A stretch of 6,598 nucleotides of DNA, taken from positions 1 through 6,598 of the forward strand of contig JBJEXX010000014.1 in the NCBI GenBank assembly GCA_051886215.1, in the 5' to 3' direction. Numbering within the stretch: the first letter of the stretch is position 1; the number at the start of each line of letters is the position of its first letter. Below the pieces are notes generated by a model. That model did not search any database, was not told the origin of the DNA, and was given only the letters and a program-made list of their open reading frames with translations. Of the stretch, positions 1-5,834 are shown piece after piece. This DNA comes from JBJEXX01 sp051886215 (GTDB taxonomy: Bacteria > Bacillota_I > Bacilli_A > RF39 > UBA660). The position numbers were made by a program, and so were the translations under genes.

Positions 1-446
1 GTTTTTGTATCTTCTATCAAGTATTCTTTATAGCCATTATACTGACTTTTTATATCCAATGAATTTATGTCTAATTCATATTTTCCAACAAAATTATTTT
101 CGCTGTATTCTATTTCTTCTGGTAGCTGTTGTAATATTTTGTCTATTTTGTTGCTATCTGATTTTATAGTTTTCGTAGTAAATATATCTATTGTTTCTGT
201 TATATTACCGCCTGTTTTTATTGAATTTTCTAGCTGATATGTTTTCTTTTCTATTTTAAATTCTTTTTCTAAATTAAGCAAAAATTCATCTTCCTTATCT
301 TGTGAAACTGAATATGTCTTTTTTATATACTCTATATTATCTTTTGTATAAATTTCTTCATTTGTCATTGCAAAGCAATTTACTGTTGTTAATACTACTG
401 TTGATAATAAAATCATAGTAGTTATTTTTAATATTTTCTTAATCAT
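1..446 (-). CDS. secreted protein with signal peptide, function unknown (3' end outside window)
   Basis: This gene is open to the left window edge; 148 residues are visible from the ATG at 446, which overlaps the previous stop as ATGA and has AGGAGG six bases upstream. The N-terminus is a typical signal peptide: basic MIKKILK, a hydrophobic core TTMILLSTVVLTTV, and a likely cleavage after NCFA (about residue 26). The cysteine is not in a good lipobox, so export by signal peptidase I is more likely than a lipoprotein. The mature part is charged and rich in Glu, Lys, Asn and Ile (TNEEIYTKDNIEYIKKTYSV, then further KEFKIEKKTYQLENSIK), with no motif I recognise. As the last visible gene of a transfer operon it may be an extracellular accessory or surface protein. 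Its only CGG is out of frame (GGC GGT). Confidence 0.75.
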   Translation of the reverse strand, partial: MIKKILKITTMILLSTVVLTTVNCFAMTNEEIYTKDNIEYIKKTYSVSQDKEDEFLLNLEKEFKIEKKTYQLENSIKTGGNITETIDIFTTKTIKSDSNKIDKILQQLPEEIEYSENNFVGKYELDINSLDIKSQYNGYKEYLIEDTK

Positions 447-670
447 ATAGCTCCTCCTTTTAAAATATAATTAAATAAATAAGTAGCTCCTAATGAACAT
501 AGAGCTACTATTAAAACATAAAAAACAATTTTGAATAATTTACTAATAAGATCACTAAAAAATGAGAGTATTACTTTTATAGTATTTGACTTTTCTATTG
601 TATAGTTTTGATTATGATTTTCTTTTAATTTACTTTCCTTTTGAAATTTTTTATATAAATTTTTCTTCAT
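443..670 (-). CDS. small single-helix membrane protein, function unknown
   Basis: A protein of 75 residues with a strongly basic, polar N-terminal half (MKKNLYKKFQKESKLKEN) and one hydrophobic helix at about 46-69, ending LKGGAI. I do not recognise a family. The ATG follows the ATPase stop by three bases, with AAAGGAAA (684-677) as ribosome binding site inside the end of the upstream gene. Its own end supplies AGGAGG for the next gene: the Gly-Gly codons near the C-terminus are that ribosome binding site, and its TGA overlaps the next ATG (ATGA). Tight coupling, codon use like its neighbours and a clear topology make it a likely real gene. A scaffold or accessory membrane subunit is possible but not shown. 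Confidence 0.7.
   Translation of the reverse strand: MKKNLYKKFQKESKLKENHNQNYTIEKSNTIKVILSFFSDLISKLFKIVFYVLIVALCSLGATYLFNYILKGGAI
453..458 (-). promoter_or_regulatory. ribosome binding site AGGAGG for the secreted-protein gene, inside the upstream gene
   Basis: AGGAGG ends six bases before the ATG at 446 and encodes Gly-Gly of the upstream protein's C-terminus. Confidence 0.8.
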
Positions 671-673
671 ACA

Positions 674-1771
674 TCATTTCCTTTTAAACATATTGAAAAT
701 ATTTCTTTTTTCTACTGTAATTAAACTGTTAGATTTTTCTTCTACATTATCTTTGAATATTGATTGATATATTTCAGAATTTTTCATTTCAAAAGGATTT
801 GGTGCATATTCACTAAAATGAGTATTTTTTTTATACTTATTCATATTAGATGATAAAGCATTTTTATCTTCATCTGGACAATATGAAATTATAAAATGCA
901 CATCTTCCAATTCTTTTAATTTAGCAATAGCCATAAAAATATTACTTATTTCCCACAATTTACTACCACCAACAATTATTCTTTTATCATTTTTTATAAA
1001 TGAATCTAGATTCTCATTTGTCAATATTCCATAATCGTATATATACACATCATAACCATAACTCATTGCACTAATTTTCTCATTTTTATCATATAAATCT
1101 ATACCATTATATTGAAACATTCCATTGCTAATTTCTTTTCCAGCATTTTCTCTTAATTCTTCAATATCTCTACTGTTATTGGCACATACATAACAAGCCT
1201 TTAATCCTCTTTCATTGAAAAATTTGCATAATAAAAGAGCTTGTGTAGTAGCCCCAATGTGTTTTTGTGTTCCAGCAACTGCTACTGTGAGTAATTGTTT
1301 TAGTTTTTTATACTCTTTTTTTATTATTACTTTATTTTTTCCCTTAATATTTATATCTTCTACTCTAAACCTTATTGCATCTTTATACTCATTTCCCTCT
1401 TTTGATAAGCATTTCTTAAATTCTTCATCTTGTTTTTGATAATTATCTCCAATTACAAAATTATAAATACCTTCTCTAAAAAGTTTTGATAAAATGCTAT
1501 CTCCCTCTTTATATCCTGTTGCAAGTATTATTATTCTAATATTGTGCATTGATTTCATTGCTACAACTGACTTTATAATAGTTTCTTCCTTTTCTTTTCT
1601 ATCTGTTATGTCTAATATTAAATATTTAAAACTACTTAAATTTTGTAATTCTCTTATTGAAAAATCTTGTAAATCTTTTATTCCTGTATAAACCTCTATA
1701 TCATCATAATCATTTTTTGCACATATTTCTCTTATAAGTTTTTCGTTTGTATTTGTTATTGCTAAAATCAC
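674..1771 (-). CDS. CpaE/TadZ-like ATPase with receiver-like N-terminal region
   Basis: A protein of 365 residues from the GTG at 1771; the open frame extends 24 codons further but that part lies within the methyltransferase gene. The N-terminal ~115 residues alternate hydrophobic strands and helices (VILAITNTNEKLIREI, FKYLILDITD, IRIIILATG, GIYNFVIGDN), like a response-regulator receiver or pseudo-receiver fold. A MinD/ParA-type ATPase region follows. Its P-loop LLTVAVAGTQKHIGATTQALLL (GTQKHIGATT at about 167-176) keeps the signature lysine but has Ala where the canonical second lysine would be. This GATT form is known from CpaE/TadZ proteins. VYIYDYG (about 243-249) is Walker B-like. CpaE/TadZ proteins place secretion machines at a cell site, so a role in positioning the transfer apparatus is possible, but this is inference. 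No CGG codon; frame intact. The stop TGA comes three bases before the next start. Confidence 0.7.
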   Translation of the reverse strand: MILAITNTNEKLIREICAKNDYDDIEVYTGIKDLQDFSIRELQNLSSFKYLILDITDRKEKEETIIKSVVAMKSMHNIRIIILATGYKEGDSILSKLFREGIYNFVIGDNYQKQDEEFKKCLSKEGNEYKDAIRFRVEDINIKGKNKVIIKKEYKKLKQLLTVAVAGTQKHIGATTQALLLCKFFNERGLKACYVCANNSRDIEELRENAGKEISNGMFQYNGIDLYDKNEKISAMSYGYDVYIYDYGILTNENLDSFIKNDKRIIVGGSKLWEISNIFMAIAKLKELEDVHFIISYCPDEDKNALSSNMNKYKKNTHFSEYAPNPFEMKNSEIYQSIFKDNVEEKSNSLITVEKRNIFNMFKRK

Positions 1772-1777
1772 TTTACT

Positions 1778-1786
1778 CCCCTCCTT
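1778..1786 (-). promoter_or_regulatory. strong ribosome binding site AAGGAGGGG for the GTG start at 1771
   Basis: AAGGAGGGG overlaps the TAA stop of the methyltransferase gene and lies about seven bases before the GTG at 1771. It shows that the start is this GTG rather than ATG or other codons further upstream inside the methyltransferase gene. Confidence 0.8.
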
Positions 1787-2339
1787 ATATTTCATTTCCC
1801 CAAGAGTCCCAATTTGGTACTTGCTGTCTTGCAAATAATTCAATTTTAGGTAAATCTCCTACTAGCTCTATTATTTTATTTCGTGTAATATCTGGCTTTT
1901 TGCTATGTTCTTCTATTGGTGTATCTATTACTTGATGAACTCCTGCACTCTGTCTTTTTATATTTCCTTTTGTTCCTAACAAGCAAATTTCTACATTTGC
2001 TCTTGTCCAGTACCCCATACCCCAAAACCAACTATTACTTTTTTTATTTTTCTTTACCCAAGCAAAAGCACAGGTTTTATATGTAAATCCCCATTCTTCT
2101 AATACTTTTATGCCCTCTTTTAAACACGGAAATGTAACCCATAAAAAAAGGACACTATCTTTATCAGAAATACTTTTAATAGTGTCTTTCATATTTATAA
2201 TATCTTGAATATTCATTGTATTATAATGACTTTCTGCACTCCTACCTAACCCTTTTTTACTCCAAACTTTATATTGCCACGGTGGATCTGCATATATTAT
2301 TTTATATTTATTAGTGGTATTATATATATCTACTTTCAC
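1785..2339 (-). CDS. MT-A70 family DNA N6-adenine methyltransferase
   Basis: A complete protein of 184 residues, a normal size for small MT-A70 enzymes of phages and mobile elements. Catalytic motif IV is DPPW at residues 18-21 (IIYADPPWQY), followed by SAESHYNTMNIQDI, DSVLFLWVTFPCLKEGIKVLEEWGFTYKTCAFAWVK, YWTRANVEICLLGTKG, EEHSKKPDITRNKIIELVGDLPKIELFAR and a final WDSWGNEI. All of this is standard for the family, which transfers methyl groups from S-adenosylmethionine to adenine N6. In this setting it would most likely modify the element's DNA, for example against restriction in a recipient; that role is inference. The start is a GTG overlapping the M23 stop (GTGA), so it is coupled to the transfer genes rather than an independent cargo unit. 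The frame is intact. One arginine (TRNK) is encoded by CGA, showing that CGA is a normal sense codon. Confidence 0.93.
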   Translation of the reverse strand: MKVDIYNTTNKYKIIYADPPWQYKVWSKKGLGRSAESHYNTMNIQDIINMKDTIKSISDKDSVLFLWVTFPCLKEGIKVLEEWGFTYKTCAFAWVKKNKKSNSWFWGMGYWTRANVEICLLGTKGNIKRQSAGVHQVIDTPIEEHSKKPDITRNKIIELVGDLPKIELFARQQVPNWDSWGNEI

Positions 2340-3065
2340 GAGCTACCACCACCATATAAATAGTTTCGTGGATTTTGAAAATCTCCGTTTATACTTTTTC
2401 TAATTTCAAAATGCAAGTGAGAGCCAGTAGAACTTCCTGGATTATTATCTTTATTTGGATCTCCGCCTTGTGTTCCTATAACATTTCCCTGCTTTACATC
2501 TTGACCATTATGTACATATATTTCTGCTAAATGTGCATATAAGCTATATATTGTTTCATCTTTATATGTATGTTCAATTTTAACACAATTTCCATATCCA
2601 CCCAAGACTCCAGCAAATACTACTTTTCCGTCTAAAACACTTAAAATTTCTGTATGCCAAGCTCCAGCTAAATCTATTCCAGTATGAAAGTTAGGCTTTC
2701 CGTGTAACTGGATGTATTCTATTTCCAAATTCACAAGTTACTACTGCATTATTAACTGGCATTGGTAGTTCGCCATTAAAACTTAGTTCTGAACTTTCTA
2801 AATTATCTCCATACTCTTCTTTTATTTGATATATTGTAGAATATTCTGCACTTGCTTTCATTTCTTCTTCTGTTTCCCAACTAAACCAACCTTTTATTGT
2901 CTCCCAAGCACTTACTAATAATAGAATAGGAACAGCAAGTATAAGTATAAATACCACTATTCCTATTATTACACCTATTATAAGTCTTTGCCTTTTTTCT
3001 TCATCTGTTATTTGACTTATTACTGCTTTTGCTATTAACTTTGCGGTCGCTGGATCTATTGCCAT
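2336..3065 (-). CDS. membrane-anchored M23 peptidase (conjugation cell-wall hydrolase), one +1 frameshift at CGGA
   Basis: Joined across one break this is a 242-residue peptidoglycan endopeptidase, the enzyme that would open the wall locally for the transfer apparatus. It has a cytoplasmic N-terminus, a membrane helix at about 29-51 and an external linker. The lysostaphin-type M23 domain has FGNRIHPVT-GK (Gly122), FHTGIDLA with zinc ligands His127 and Asp131, YAHL with His178, and GSHLHFEI with His216 and His218. All metal and catalytic positions are present. The break is at CGG (2702-2700) followed by A: the incoming frame reads ACA CGG AAA GCC TAA and stops, while skipping the C gives ACA GGA AAG CCT, the conserved HPVTGKP sequence. 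CGA is used normally as arginine in NPRNYL. The start ATG overlaps the virB4 stop (TAATG), and the stop overlaps the next start (GTGA), so the gene is translationally coupled on both sides. Confidence 0.95.
2699..2702 (-). other. frameshift site 4, in the M23 peptidase gene: CGGA (Gly122)
   Basis: The incoming frame reads CCA GTT ACA CGG AAA GCC TAA. Dropping the C at 2702 gives CCA GTT ACA GGA AAG CCT AAC TTT CAT, encoding P-V-T-G-K-P-N-F-H, the usual M23 sequence before the first zinc-binding histidine. Confidence 0.9.
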
Positions 3066-4900
3066 TAACGACCACCACCTTTTCCGTAATATGCAAATTC
3101 ATAAGGGAATATATCAAATTTAACAAGAATTCTATTTGAACCTATTATAAATATTCCATATCCTCTTTTCTTTGCATATAAAAAGTCTGCTTGATATTCA
3201 CTTAATTTGAATAACTCTGTTGTTTCTTCTAAATTCTTACCATCTGTTCCCATAAGTATTTTATATGTAGCCATATCTAATATTGCTTGTCCATACATTT
3301 TAATAGATGGATCTAAAAAGTCTATAATTGAATGAGATATAATTGTCAGACTTCCGTTCATATTTTCTACATCTCTTTGCTATATTACGAAGAAAGATTA
3401 AACTTTGAGGTACTTGTGTATCTATAAGCAAATAAGCCTCATCACATACTAGCATTGTCTTTTCTTCTTTATCTTTACTCATAAGCTCCCAACAATATGT
3501 TAGTATATTAAAATATTGTGCTTTTTTTACTCTTTCTGAAGCATCTTGCAAATTATGTGTATCTAAACAAATACAATTAGTTTTTGTTCTAACACTTGTA
3601 TAACCATTAAATAAAGCACTATCAGCACCTATTGCTATCGTCCTTATAAGTGATTGCAATATTTCATAATCACTTTTCTTTGATTCTTCAAAAGTTGTAC
3701 TTAATTTTTTATTTATTAACTCATATAAGTCTGTCATTATAGGAAAATCTATATTTTTAAAATTAGATATATCTGTATTCCAATATATATCAAAATTATT
3801 ATATAATTCCTCTAATGTTTCTTCTAATAAAGCCACTTGTATAGTTGTTAAGTCTGGAAAAAGTAATTTAAAAAAAGTTCTTAAAGTTTGGAAATGTAAT
3901 GCCATTGCACCTAACCCTTTTCCCTCATCTTTAAAAACTTTTTCTTGTTCATTTTCATCATCTAACGGAACATCTTTTATTTGTAATGGATTTATTATTC
4001 CTCCTGCACCACTTCCTACATTTAACCAATCGCCATCTAAATTTTCTGTCAGCTCTTTATATTCTCTCTCAACATCAATCGTGATAATTTTAGTACCTGT
4101 CATAAATTCATTTAATATCAAATGTTTAGCAACTGTTGACTTGCCAACTCCGTGCTGTACCCATTATTACATAGTTACTATTTGTTCTATCTCCACCTCT
4201 TTTCCAAGAGTCTAATACTACAATTCCCCCCTCTGTATCTCTTGCAAAATAATAACCATCATTATCATTGAAACCATTACTTGCAAAATGCATACCACCT
4301 ACAAATGTAGAAAGTGGTACATTTCTATTTGCAATTTTTCTTATTTGATCATCTAAAATATTAAATGGTGTTATTGATTTAAAAGCATTTCTAACTAAAT
4401 TTGCTAGATTCCTTATTTTCATCTGCATCCCCATTAGTTTACTTTCAATTTTTTTACAATTCTTTTGTAATTCTTCCTCATTTTCAGCTATTACCATAAT
4501 AAGAATAGTCATATATCCTACTATTTCGCCATCTTGGTCTATTCTTTTTATTAGCTCGTGTCCATCTTCTATTTCTCTTTCTGTCCTCTGCCTTATTATT
4601 TCATCTTTTATATTATCTACTGTATTCTCATTTTGCCTTACACCTTTTGAAATATTTTGAATTAGTAAAGTATTATCTGTTGGCGAAAAATTTAGCGAAC
4701 ATATTGTATTTGGTATGTTAGTTATTTTAGATAACCACCCTGTTTTTACACTTTGAGGATATCTAATTATTGTATATACTTTTGCATATATATCTCCAAC
4801 TCTTACCCTATTGCTTTTATATTCTATTCCTCCGAATTGGAGTAAGAATATTAAGCAAATTTCTATTTTCTTGTACTCCTATCATTTCAGTTTTCTTCAA
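3065..4900 (-). CDS. VirB4/TrsE-family conjugation ATPase, read through three +1 frameshifts at CGGA
   Basis: This is the motor ATPase of the type IV secretion system, acting at the inner face of the membrane. Joined across three breaks it gives 610 residues from the TTG at 4900. In order it shows NLLNILTPI-GGIEYKSNRVRVGD near the start (Gly23), a long VirB4 N-terminal domain, FARDTEGGIVVLDSW, Walker A GTAGVGKST at 247-255, Walker B TMLVCDEA with D486-E487, IAKRCRKYE-GS-LTIISHSIIDF around 515, and a C-terminal KILMGTDGKNLEET ... GKGGGR. Each break is an in-frame CGG followed by A (C at 4834, 4152 and 3356). Skipping the C gives Gly23, Gly250 and Gly515, all at positions where the family has glycine. 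Without the shifts translation stops within 6 to 19 codons of each site. Everything else is family-like, with no stops or deletions, which argues against simple decay. The stop TAA overlaps the next ATG (TAATG). Identity is secure; how the frame is kept is inference. Confidence 0.95.
3353..3356 (-). other. frameshift site 3 in virB4: CGGA after the KYE motif (Gly515)
   Basis: The incoming frame reads AAA TAT GAA CGG AAG TCT and stops at 3300. Dropping the C at 3356 gives TAT GAA GGA AGT CTG ACA ATT, encoding Y-E-G-S-L-T-I, and joins the RCRKYE segment to the IISHSIIDF segment that follows it in VirB4 ATPases. Confidence 0.9.
4149..4152 (-). other. frameshift site 2 in virB4: CGGA inside Walker A (Gly250)
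   Basis: The incoming frame reads GGT ACA GCA CGG AGT TGG and soon reaches TAA at 4128-4126. Dropping the C at 4152 gives GGT ACA GCA GGA GTT GGC AAG TCA ACA, encoding G-T-A-G-V-G-K-S-T, a perfect Walker A motif. Confidence 0.9.
4831..4834 (-). other. frameshift site 1 in virB4: CGGA, skip C, read GGA (Gly23)
   Basis: The context is CCA ATT CGG AGG AAT AGA ATA TAA in the incoming frame, which stops within six codons. Dropping the C gives CCA ATT GGA GGA ATA GAA TAT, encoding P-I-G-G-I-E-Y, the conserved Gly-Gly-Ile motif near the VirB4/TrsE N-terminus. Confidence 0.85.
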
Positions 4901-4906
4901 TTTAAT

Positions 4907-4912
4907 CCCTCC
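4907..4912 (-). promoter_or_regulatory. ribosome binding site GGAGGG for the TTG start of virB4
   Basis: GGAGGG lies six bases before the TTG at 4900, just after the TGA of the upstream gene. It decides the TTG start; the next in-frame ATG (4885) is too far away. Confidence 0.75.
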
Positions 4913-4914
4913 TA

Positions 4915-5505
4915 TCATACTTGTAAGTAAGGGATTTTTTCTTCATATTCATTGTCCTCTCTAAAAGCAAAATTTATATTAAGCGTACTATTGCATAATT
5001 GTATTAGTTCTTTTTCATTTAATATATCTACTTTTATACCACAATTACCAAACTTGTTTACCAAGTCCATAGCTCTTTTTAATAACTCTTTTTCTACCAT
5101 ATCGCTATTTTTATCAAATATAGTAATAAAGTTCTGTCTTTCTACAACCTCTCCTGTAATTGTTAGTTTTATTGTTTCTCTAATATTTTGTTTCAATAGA
5201 TTCTTTTGCTTTTGAATATCTGACTTACTTAAAATTCCCCTTAACTTTTCTACAAGATCAGTTACATCTACTGGTCTTGATATACTTAAAAATTTTAACT
5301 CTTTTAAATCACTAGCTAATTCACTTGTTATTTCTTTTACTTTTTGATTAAGTTCTCTTTTTGAAAATAGTTGTATATTTATAGAATTAAGTTTTAATGC
5401 CATTATTACATAGTTATCTCTTGTATAAATAGCATTATTTTTTATATCTAAAATATTTATTTCTTCATTACAACTTTTTTTCTTTTCTTTTTTCTTCCAA
5501 AACAC
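4915..5505 (-). CDS. TrsD/VirB4 N-terminal-like conjugation protein
   Basis: A soluble protein of 196 residues from the GTG at 5505 (201 from the ATG at 5520). The GTG is preferred because GGAGGT lies seven bases upstream and the preceding stop ends two bases before it. After a lysine-rich N-terminus it has ILDIKNNAIYTRDNYVIMALKLNSINIQLFS and SISRPVDVTDLVEKL. This resembles the first part of VirB4 ATPases ('G.i.T.Dg.yv.il.v..iN..L.s..E', then '....RP.d...li'). Its 196 residues plus the 610 of the next gene give about the length of a fused Gram-positive VirB4. Separate TrsD and TrsE genes in this order are known from staphylococcal-type transfer operons, so the split looks native rather than a break: a proper TGA stop is followed by GGAGGG and a TTG start. 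It contains no CGG codon and has an intact frame. The TrsD comparison is from memory of the family layout. Confidence 0.7.
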   Translation of the reverse strand: MFWKKKEKKKSCNEEINILDIKNNAIYTRDNYVIMALKLNSINIQLFSKRELNQKVKEITSELASDLKELKFLSISRPVDVTDLVEKLRGILSKSDIQKQKNLLKQNIRETIKLTITGEVVERQNFITIFDKNSDMVEKELLKRAMDLVNKFGNCGIKVDILNEKELIQLCNSTLNINFAFREDNEYEEKIPYLQV

Positions 5506-5507
5506 AT

Positions 5508-5834
5508 TTAGCACCTCCATTTGTCATAATATTCATATTCGTATTTTTTCTGTGTTTTAGCAAAGTCAAGCATATATTTTACTTGATTTACTATGCACAA
5601 ATTGTTCTCATCTTTTGTAGTAGCAACTACTGTTGCCACTACTCCAAACATTTCTATTAATACTGGTAACAAATAATTTTTATTACCTAAATGGTATGCA
5701 ATTATAGATATAGGAATTAGAGCAATAGCTACCATTATTGTTGATATTAGCTCTTTAACACCATATCCTTTAAAAAATTCCAATCTTACTTTCACATTAC
5801 TTGGAATATATAATTTTGTTTCTTCATTTTCCAT
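5508..5834 (-). CDS. PrgI-family conjugation membrane protein (VirB3-like)
   Basis: A 108-residue protein that starts with a short polar region containing YIPSNVKVRLEFFKGYGVKEL. Two hydrophobic segments follow, at about 27-48 and 53-72, then a cytoplasmic tail with the NQVKYMLDFAKTQKKYEY segment. The 'IP...r.e.f.g....eL' opening, paired helices and a tail of the 'f.k.QkkY' type are typical of the PrgI family (PF12666). That family takes the VirB3 position in Gram-positive type IV secretion systems and normally sits directly before the VirB4 ATPase genes, as here. The start is well supported by AGGAGGT six bases upstream. The gene ends TGG AGG TGC TAA, and the GGAGGT in this end is the ribosome binding site for the next gene. 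It uses AGG for arginine and has no CGG codon. Confidence 0.9.
   Translation of the reverse strand: MENEETKLYIPSNVKVRLEFFKGYGVKELISTIMVAIALIPISIIAYHLGNKNYLLPVLIEMFGVVATVVATTKDENNLCIVNQVKYMLDFAKTQKKYEYEYYDKWRC
5513..5518 (-). promoter_or_regulatory. ribosome binding site GGAGGT selecting the GTG start at 5505
   Basis: GGAGGT lies seven bases before the GTG at 5505. The in-frame ATG at 5520 has no such signal in front of it and would place the GGAGGT inside its own coding sequence, so the GTG is the better start. Confidence 0.7.

Noticed and set aside
208..210. Other CGG trinucleotides (208, 2384, 2463, 2628, 3083, around 5872 and 6233) as further shift sites
   Set aside because: Each is out of frame, split between two codons such as GGC GGT, AAC GGA, GAC GGA or TAC GGA, and the genes continue unbroken across them.
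674..1843. Longer start of the CpaE-like ATPase at 1843
   Set aside because: That region is the end of the methyltransferase gene, and a strong AAGGAGGGG site sits right before the GTG at 1771.
3065..4121. Separate proteins restarting after each break (starts near 4121, 3361 and 2734)
   Set aside because: These starts have no ribosome binding site, and the pieces would cut through Walker A, the VirB4 core and the M23 domain. The family sequence continues across each junction.
4126..4152. Small hairpin after site 2 (GTTG ... CAAC) as a frameshift stimulator
   Set aside because: Only a four-base stem, with no counterpart that I could see at the other three sites.
2699..4834. virB4 and the M23 gene as decaying pseudogenes
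   Set aside because: Decay gives mixed stops, deletions and shifts of both signs. Here all four breaks are the same one-base C before GGA, all conserved motifs are intact and no other gene is damaged.
2699..4834. Random sequencing or assembly errors
   Set aside because: Common indel errors fall in homopolymers, and this AT-rich window has many A and T runs that keep frame. The four breaks are not in homopolymers and share one context. A systematic artefact at a modified motif is not fully excluded, so a read-level check is proposed.
2699..4834. Simple reassignment of CGG to another amino acid
   Set aside because: Changing the meaning of CGG alone leaves the downstream sequence out of frame; at all four sites the reading frame itself must move by one base.
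1215..5215. Plus-strand open frames of 60-90 codons (for example at 1215, 1494, 1747, 4770 and 4952)
   Set aside because: They lie antisense to well-supported genes, lack ribosome binding sites and encode low-complexity Phe/Ser/Ile-rich peptides typical of the reverse of AT-rich coding sequence.
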